16,117 bases of DNA from assembly GCA_023426265.1 (NCBI GenBank), contig JAFABA010000185.1:1-16117 (forward strand), read 5' to 3'. A program made the translations under genes and the position numbers. This stretch comes from Bacillota bacterium (lineage in GTDB: Bacteria; Bacillota; Clostridia; Christensenellales; CAG-138). Below are positions 13,151 through 16,117 of this stretch, in pieces; positions within the stretch are counted from its first letter, which is position 1, and the number at the start of each line of letters is the position of its first letter. The notes beneath the pieces were generated by a model, which ran no database searches, had not been told where the DNA came from, and saw only the letters and a list, made by a program, of their open reading frames with translations.

Positions 13151-14308
13151 ATGGCGGGTAAGAACATGAATATTGAAGTATCCGTTGCGCCTTGTGAGAA
13201 CTATGATCTTAAGAATGTAAAAGCCGCTATGCAAGAAGCCCTCCGTCCCATCGGCGGGCTTGATTGGGTAACGCCGGGCATGAAGATTGCAATAAAAGCA
13301 AATTTGATGATGCGTTCAAAGCCTGAAAAGGCAGCGACCGTGCATCCGCAGGTAGCGGTAGCGTTATGTGAGCTTCTCATTGAAAAGCAGGCAAAGGTTA
13401 CTCTTGGGGACAGCCCGGGCGGCCCTTTTCACCCCGGCTATTTGGCTTCCGTGTACGCAGGCACGGGGATGACGGAAGTACTGAAAACCGGCGCCACGCT
13501 AAACGATGATTGCTCTTATGTGGAAGTATCCAATCCGGACGCCGTTATCGCAAAGACGTTCCCGGTAACCAAATATCTTTTGGATGCGGACGCAATCATT
13601 GACTTGTGCAAGATAAAGACCCACGGCCTGATGGCGTATACCGGCGCGTGCAAGAATTTTTTCGGCGCAGTTCCCGGCACGCACAAATCCGAATACCACT
13701 ACAAGTACCAGACGCATGAAGCGTTTGCCAATATGCTTGTGGATATCTGCGAGTGGTGCAGGCCCCGCTTATGTATTGCCGACGCCGTAATGGCTATGGA
13801 AGGAAACGGCCCGTACGGCGGTACGCCGCGCTTTATGGGCGCAATACTTGCCTCTTTTAATCCGCACGCGCTTGATCTTGCCGCCGCGCACCTGATGAAC
13901 CTTGGTTCAGACGACGTACCAACGCTCAAGGCGGCTCATCAACGCGGACTCATTCCGCAAAACGCTTCGGGGTTGAGTGTTCATGGTGATATATCCCGGT
14001 TTGTCATACCGGATTTTAAACTGACTCCCAAGCACGACATCCAATTGTGGGGATCAAAAAACAAGATCATCGCAAAAATGCTTTCCCGCATGTTCGCAAG
14101 CCGGCCTAAAATACACGCAAGCGAATGCGTCGGTTGCGGAGAGTGCCAGAAGGTCTGCCCCGCCGAAGCGATTGTCATGGTAAATAAGACGGCGACCATA
14201 CGAAAAGAAAAATGCGTGCGCTGTTTTTGCTGCCAGGAATTCTGCCCCAAAGGGGTGATCAGCGTACACCGGCCATATGTTGCGCGCGTCTTGGACAGAC
14301 AAAGATAG
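13151..14308 (+). CDS. DUF362 domain protein with two C-terminal [4Fe-4S] ferredoxin motifs
   Basis: A predicted cytosolic iron-sulfur protein of about 385 residues. The DUF362 part covers about residues 10-270, with IAIKANLMM, GDSPGGPFH, CKIKTHGLMAYTGACKNFFG and DAVMAMEGNGPYGG as its conserved stretches. The C-terminal 70 residues carry two CxxCxxCxxxCP motifs (Cys 326, 329, 332, 336 and 355, 358, 361, 365 from the chosen start), enough for two [4Fe-4S] clusters. The function of the family is not known. The start is uncertain: ATG 13151 has GGAG 12 bases ahead; GTG 13133 and ATG 13166 are alternatives. It lies 42 bases after the cotJC remnant and 240 bases before rnfC, so a redox link to Rnf is suggestive only. 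Confidence 0.88.
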   Translation: MAGKNMNIEVSVAPCENYDLKNVKAAMQEALRPIGGLDWVTPGMKIAIKANLMMRSKPEKAATVHPQVAVALCELLIEKQAKVTLGDSPGGPFHPGYLASVYAGTGMTEVLKTGATLNDDCSYVEVSNPDAVIAKTFPVTKYLLDADAIIDLCKIKTHGLMAYTGACKNFFGAVPGTHKSEYHYKYQTHEAFANMLVDICEWCRPRLCIADAVMAMEGNGPYGGTPRFMGAILASFNPHALDLAAAHLMNLGSDDVPTLKAAHQRGLIPQNASGLSVHGDISRFVIPDFKLTPKHDIQLWGSKNKIIAKMLSRMFASRPKIHASECVGCGECQKVCPAEAIVMVNKTATIRKEKCVRCFCCQEFCPKGVISVHRPYVARVLDRQR

Positions 14309-14352
14309 CGTTCATTCGAGAAATACAAAAGAGAATTACATAAGAAAGCAAG

Positions 14353-14413
14353 AAAGCGGGATGCGCTCGCTTTGAGTAAGCGCGGCCAATCTCAGGAAGA
14401 TTGAAATATTTTC
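14353..14413 (+). terminator. Weak terminator-like hairpins after the DUF362 gene
   Basis: CAATCT (14387-14392) pairs with AGATTG (14398-14403) around a five-base loop, followed by AAATATTTTCCC. Just before it, AAAGCG/CGCTTT (14353-14358, 14368-14373) and GCGCT/AGCGC (14363-14367, 14379-14383) are two mutually exclusive small stems. Together they could end the cotJ-DUF362 transcript, but the last stem is short and AT-rich. Confidence 0.35.
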
Positions 14414-14444
14414 CCAGAACTGTTCGATATTTGGGAGAGCGGGG

Positions 14445-14474
14445 TTGCCTCTCACCATAGCTATTTGTTATGAT
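14445..14474 (+). promoter_or_regulatory. Candidate promoter of the rnf operon
   Basis: TTGCCT (14445-14450) and TATGAT (14469-14474) are 18 bases apart, in the AT-rich gap before rnfC. The site lies about 75 bases ahead of the rnfC start. The -10 is a fair match and the -35 a partial one. A small GTTG-cttaa-CAAC dyad follows in the leader (about 14493-14505). Confidence 0.45.
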
Positions 14475-14548
14475 AATAGGGGAAGTCATTTGTTGCTTAA
14501 CAACTTATACCCCGTTAATTTTCTGACAATAGGAGAGCAGGTGAAATC

Positions 14549-15883
14549 ATGAAAGCCCATCCTTTTGCCGGCGGTGTGCACCCGCTTCAATCCTCTCACC
14601 ACGGTAAGACACTCTCAAGCGAAAGCGCCATCACCGTAATGCCCCCGCCGGATATTGTTGTGATCCCCATGGCTCGCGTTACGGGCGCTCCATGTACCCC
14701 TCTTGTAAAGAAAGGGGACGGCGTGAAGCTGGGGCAGTGTATCGGGAAAAGCGAAAGTTTTATGAGCGCGCCCATACACGCCAGCGTCTCCGGCACGGTA
14801 ATTGCCGTAGAAAACCGGCCCCATCCCACAGGAAAAAACCTTGCGCTTTCAGTCGTCATACGAAACGACCATCTCGATACCAAGGGCGAAAGCTACGCAC
14901 CGCCGCAAAATATCGGTGCACTCAGCGGCCCCGAACTCATATCGATCATCAAGGAAAAGGGCATTGTCGGCCTGGGCGGGGCCACGTTCCCCACGCATGT
15001 CAAACTCTCCATCCCCAAAGACAAAAAAGTGGATGTATTGATCGCAAACGGCGCGGAATGCGAGCCGTATCTTACGGCGGACGACCGGCTGCTGCAGGAG
15101 TATTCTGCGGGCGTTATCGCCGGTATGCAGTTTGTGATGCGCGCGTTAAACGTAACGCGGGCCTATGTGGGCATTGAAACCAACAAGCCCCGCGCCATAC
15201 GCGCCATGCGCGAAGCAGCGAAGGGTACGCCGATCGAAATCTGCCCGCTGCGCGTCAAATACCCGCAGGGCGGCGAAAAGCAGCTGATTTATGCCGTCAC
15301 CGGGCGGGAAGTCCCAAGCGGCGGCCTTCCGGCCGATGCGGGATGCGTGGTTTTAAACGTTGGCACCTGCAACTCAATTTATGAGGCAGTCGCCCTGGGC
15401 AAGCCGCTCATTGAGCGCGTGGTGACGGTGACGGGCGGCGGCGTCAAATCGCCCAGGAACCTGCTCGTACGCATCGGCACAAGCTTCCGGGATTGTATCG
15501 CGTTCTGCGGCGGCACGGCGGAGGAAACCGAAAAGATACTTTCCGGCGGGCCCATGATGGGCGTCGCGCAGTATACGGACGAAGTGCCTGTGATCGCCGG
15601 AACTTCAGGCATCCTTGTCCTTTCCGGAAAAGAGGCGCATGTGCCGCCCCCCTCCCCCTGCATCCACTGCGGGCGCTGCTATCAGGTTTGCCCCGCGGGT
15701 TTGCAGCCTTATATCATTTCGGCTGCTATGGACCGTGGGGACGCTGCACAGGCGGCCCTGTTCCATGCGCTGGACTGTGTGGAGTGCGGCGCCTGCGCCT
15801 TTATCTGCCCCGCACACAGGCAGCTTTTGCAGAGCATGCGCCTTGCAAAGCTGAAAGTCCGCGGTACGCCCGCAACGAAATAA
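14549..15883 (+). CDS. rnfC: Electron transport complex subunit RnfC
   Basis: RnfC is the peripheral NADH-oxidising subunit of the Rnf complex, which couples ferredoxin:NAD+ electron transfer to sodium or proton pumping across the membrane. The 444 residues match the Clostridia form. They begin with FAGGVHP (6-12) and a biotinyl-like barrel domain (about 35-105: PCTPLVKKGDGVKLGQ, HASVSGTV). The FMN/NADH-binding Rossmann region follows (GIVGLGGATFPTHVKL, 138-153; NGAECEPYLTADDR, 167-180). Two ferredoxin clusters close the protein (Cys 371, 374, 377, 381 and 410, 413, 416, 420). The ATG has AGGAG and AGGTG ahead of it. It is 47 bases before rnfD, so it opens an rnf operon that continues past the window. 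Confidence 0.95.
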   Translation: MKAHPFAGGVHPLQSSHHGKTLSSESAITVMPPPDIVVIPMARVTGAPCTPLVKKGDGVKLGQCIGKSESFMSAPIHASVSGTVIAVENRPHPTGKNLALSVVIRNDHLDTKGESYAPPQNIGALSGPELISIIKEKGIVGLGGATFPTHVKLSIPKDKKVDVLIANGAECEPYLTADDRLLQEYSAGVIAGMQFVMRALNVTRAYVGIETNKPRAIRAMREAAKGTPIEICPLRVKYPQGGEKQLIYAVTGREVPSGGLPADAGCVVLNVGTCNSIYEAVALGKPLIERVVTVTGGGVKSPRNLLVRIGTSFRDCIAFCGGTAEETEKILSGGPMMGVAQYTDEVPVIAGTSGILVLSGKEAHVPPPSPCIHCGRCYQVCPAGLQPYIISAAMDRGDAAQAALFHALDCVECGACAFICPAHRQLLQSMRLAKLKVRGTPATK

Positions 15884-15930
15884 ACGAAAATCAACAGGGT
15901 CAAGTAAGGCATGTTCGGAGGTCATATGGC

Positions 15931-16117
15931 ATGAGGTTGAATGTTTCCCCTTCCCCCCACATCCGCGCCCCGCAGGACACGCGCTCGCTGATGCGGGATG
16001 TGCTCATTGCGCTTATGCCCGCGTGCGTCATGGGGGCCTATCGCTTTGGGTACCGGGCGCTGCTTGTGCTGCTTCTCTGCGCGGCGGCGGCGATACTGAC
16101 CGAATGGGCGCTACACC
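15931..16117 (+). CDS. rnfD: Electron transport complex subunit RnfD, 5' part
   Basis: The first 62 codons of the membrane subunit RnfD, which carries a covalently bound flavin and takes part in ion translocation. The visible protein starts MRLNVSPSPHIRAP and goes on with TRSLMRDVLIALMPACVMGAYRFGYRALLVLLLC in two joined stretches: the short polar leader and first helices of RnfD, including the DVLIALMPA motif. GGAGG (15917-15921) stands nine bases before the ATG. An earlier ATG at 15925 is closed at once (Met-Ala-stop). The gene is cut by the window edge; it follows rnfC as in the usual rnfCDGEAB order. Confidence 0.92.
   Translation, partial: MRLNVSPSPHIRAPQDTRSLMRDVLIALMPACVMGAYRFGYRALLVLLLCAAAAILTEWALH

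Noticed and set aside
14309..14548. Possible riboswitch before rnfC
   Set aside because: Several small stems and an AT-rich leader are present, but no conserved blocks of a known class could be matched.

Overview
The window reads as chromosome of a Gram-positive, spore-lineage Clostridia-type Firmicute of moderate to high GC (possibly Christensenellales- or Oscillospirales-like; this placement is inference). Support comes from HPr kinase/phosphorylase, a cotJ spore-coat locus, an Rnf complex, VanW/G5-type lipoprotein, strong AGGAGG ribosome sites, several TTG/GTG starts, an L-box (lysine) riboswitch and lipoprotein-type solute-binding proteins.

Left part (1-5306) is a minus-strand block. In transcription order it runs: VanW-domain lipoprotein (3906-5306), Cof-type HAD phosphatase (2968-3768), hprK (2026-2949), ROK glucokinase-like kinase (1064-2014) and an aspartate/glutamate racemase (371-1062) broken by a one-base frameshift. 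From the HAD gene on, the gaps are 18, 11 and 1 bases, so these four probably share a transcript. Beyond the racemase lies a gene-free 350-base stretch holding four consecutive hairpins (136-271), then the first seven codons of a further minus-strand gene cut by the window edge.

Centre (5555-9823): a plus-strand AGCS sodium:alanine/glycine symporter converges on, and overlaps by four bases, a minus-strand amino-acid ABC uptake operon (binding protein 8610-9512, permease 7745-8539, ATPase 6997-7743). This operon is preceded by a promoter, a recognisable lysine riboswitch aptamer (about 9611-9782) and an intrinsic terminator (9545-9581). The riboswitch is the main evidence that the transporter imports lysine. 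A stem-loop between binding protein and permease fits differential expression inside the operon.

Next (9910-12220) is a two-gene ABC exporter (ATPase plus a 521-residue multi-span membrane protein) with its own -10 element.

Right part (12412-16117) is on the plus strand: cotJA with an unusually cysteine-rich N-terminal half, cotJB, and a cotJC remnant of only 52 codons whose family similarity stops at about residue 33. Then come a DUF362 protein with two [4Fe-4S] clusters, a 240-base spacer with a promoter candidate, rnfC, and the start of rnfD running off the edge.

I found no phage, CRISPR, transposase, tRNA or rRNA, and no convincing wholly new system. The items most worth a second look are the hairpin cluster, the decayed racemase and cotJC, the Cys-rich CotJA, and the lysine-riboswitch transporter.
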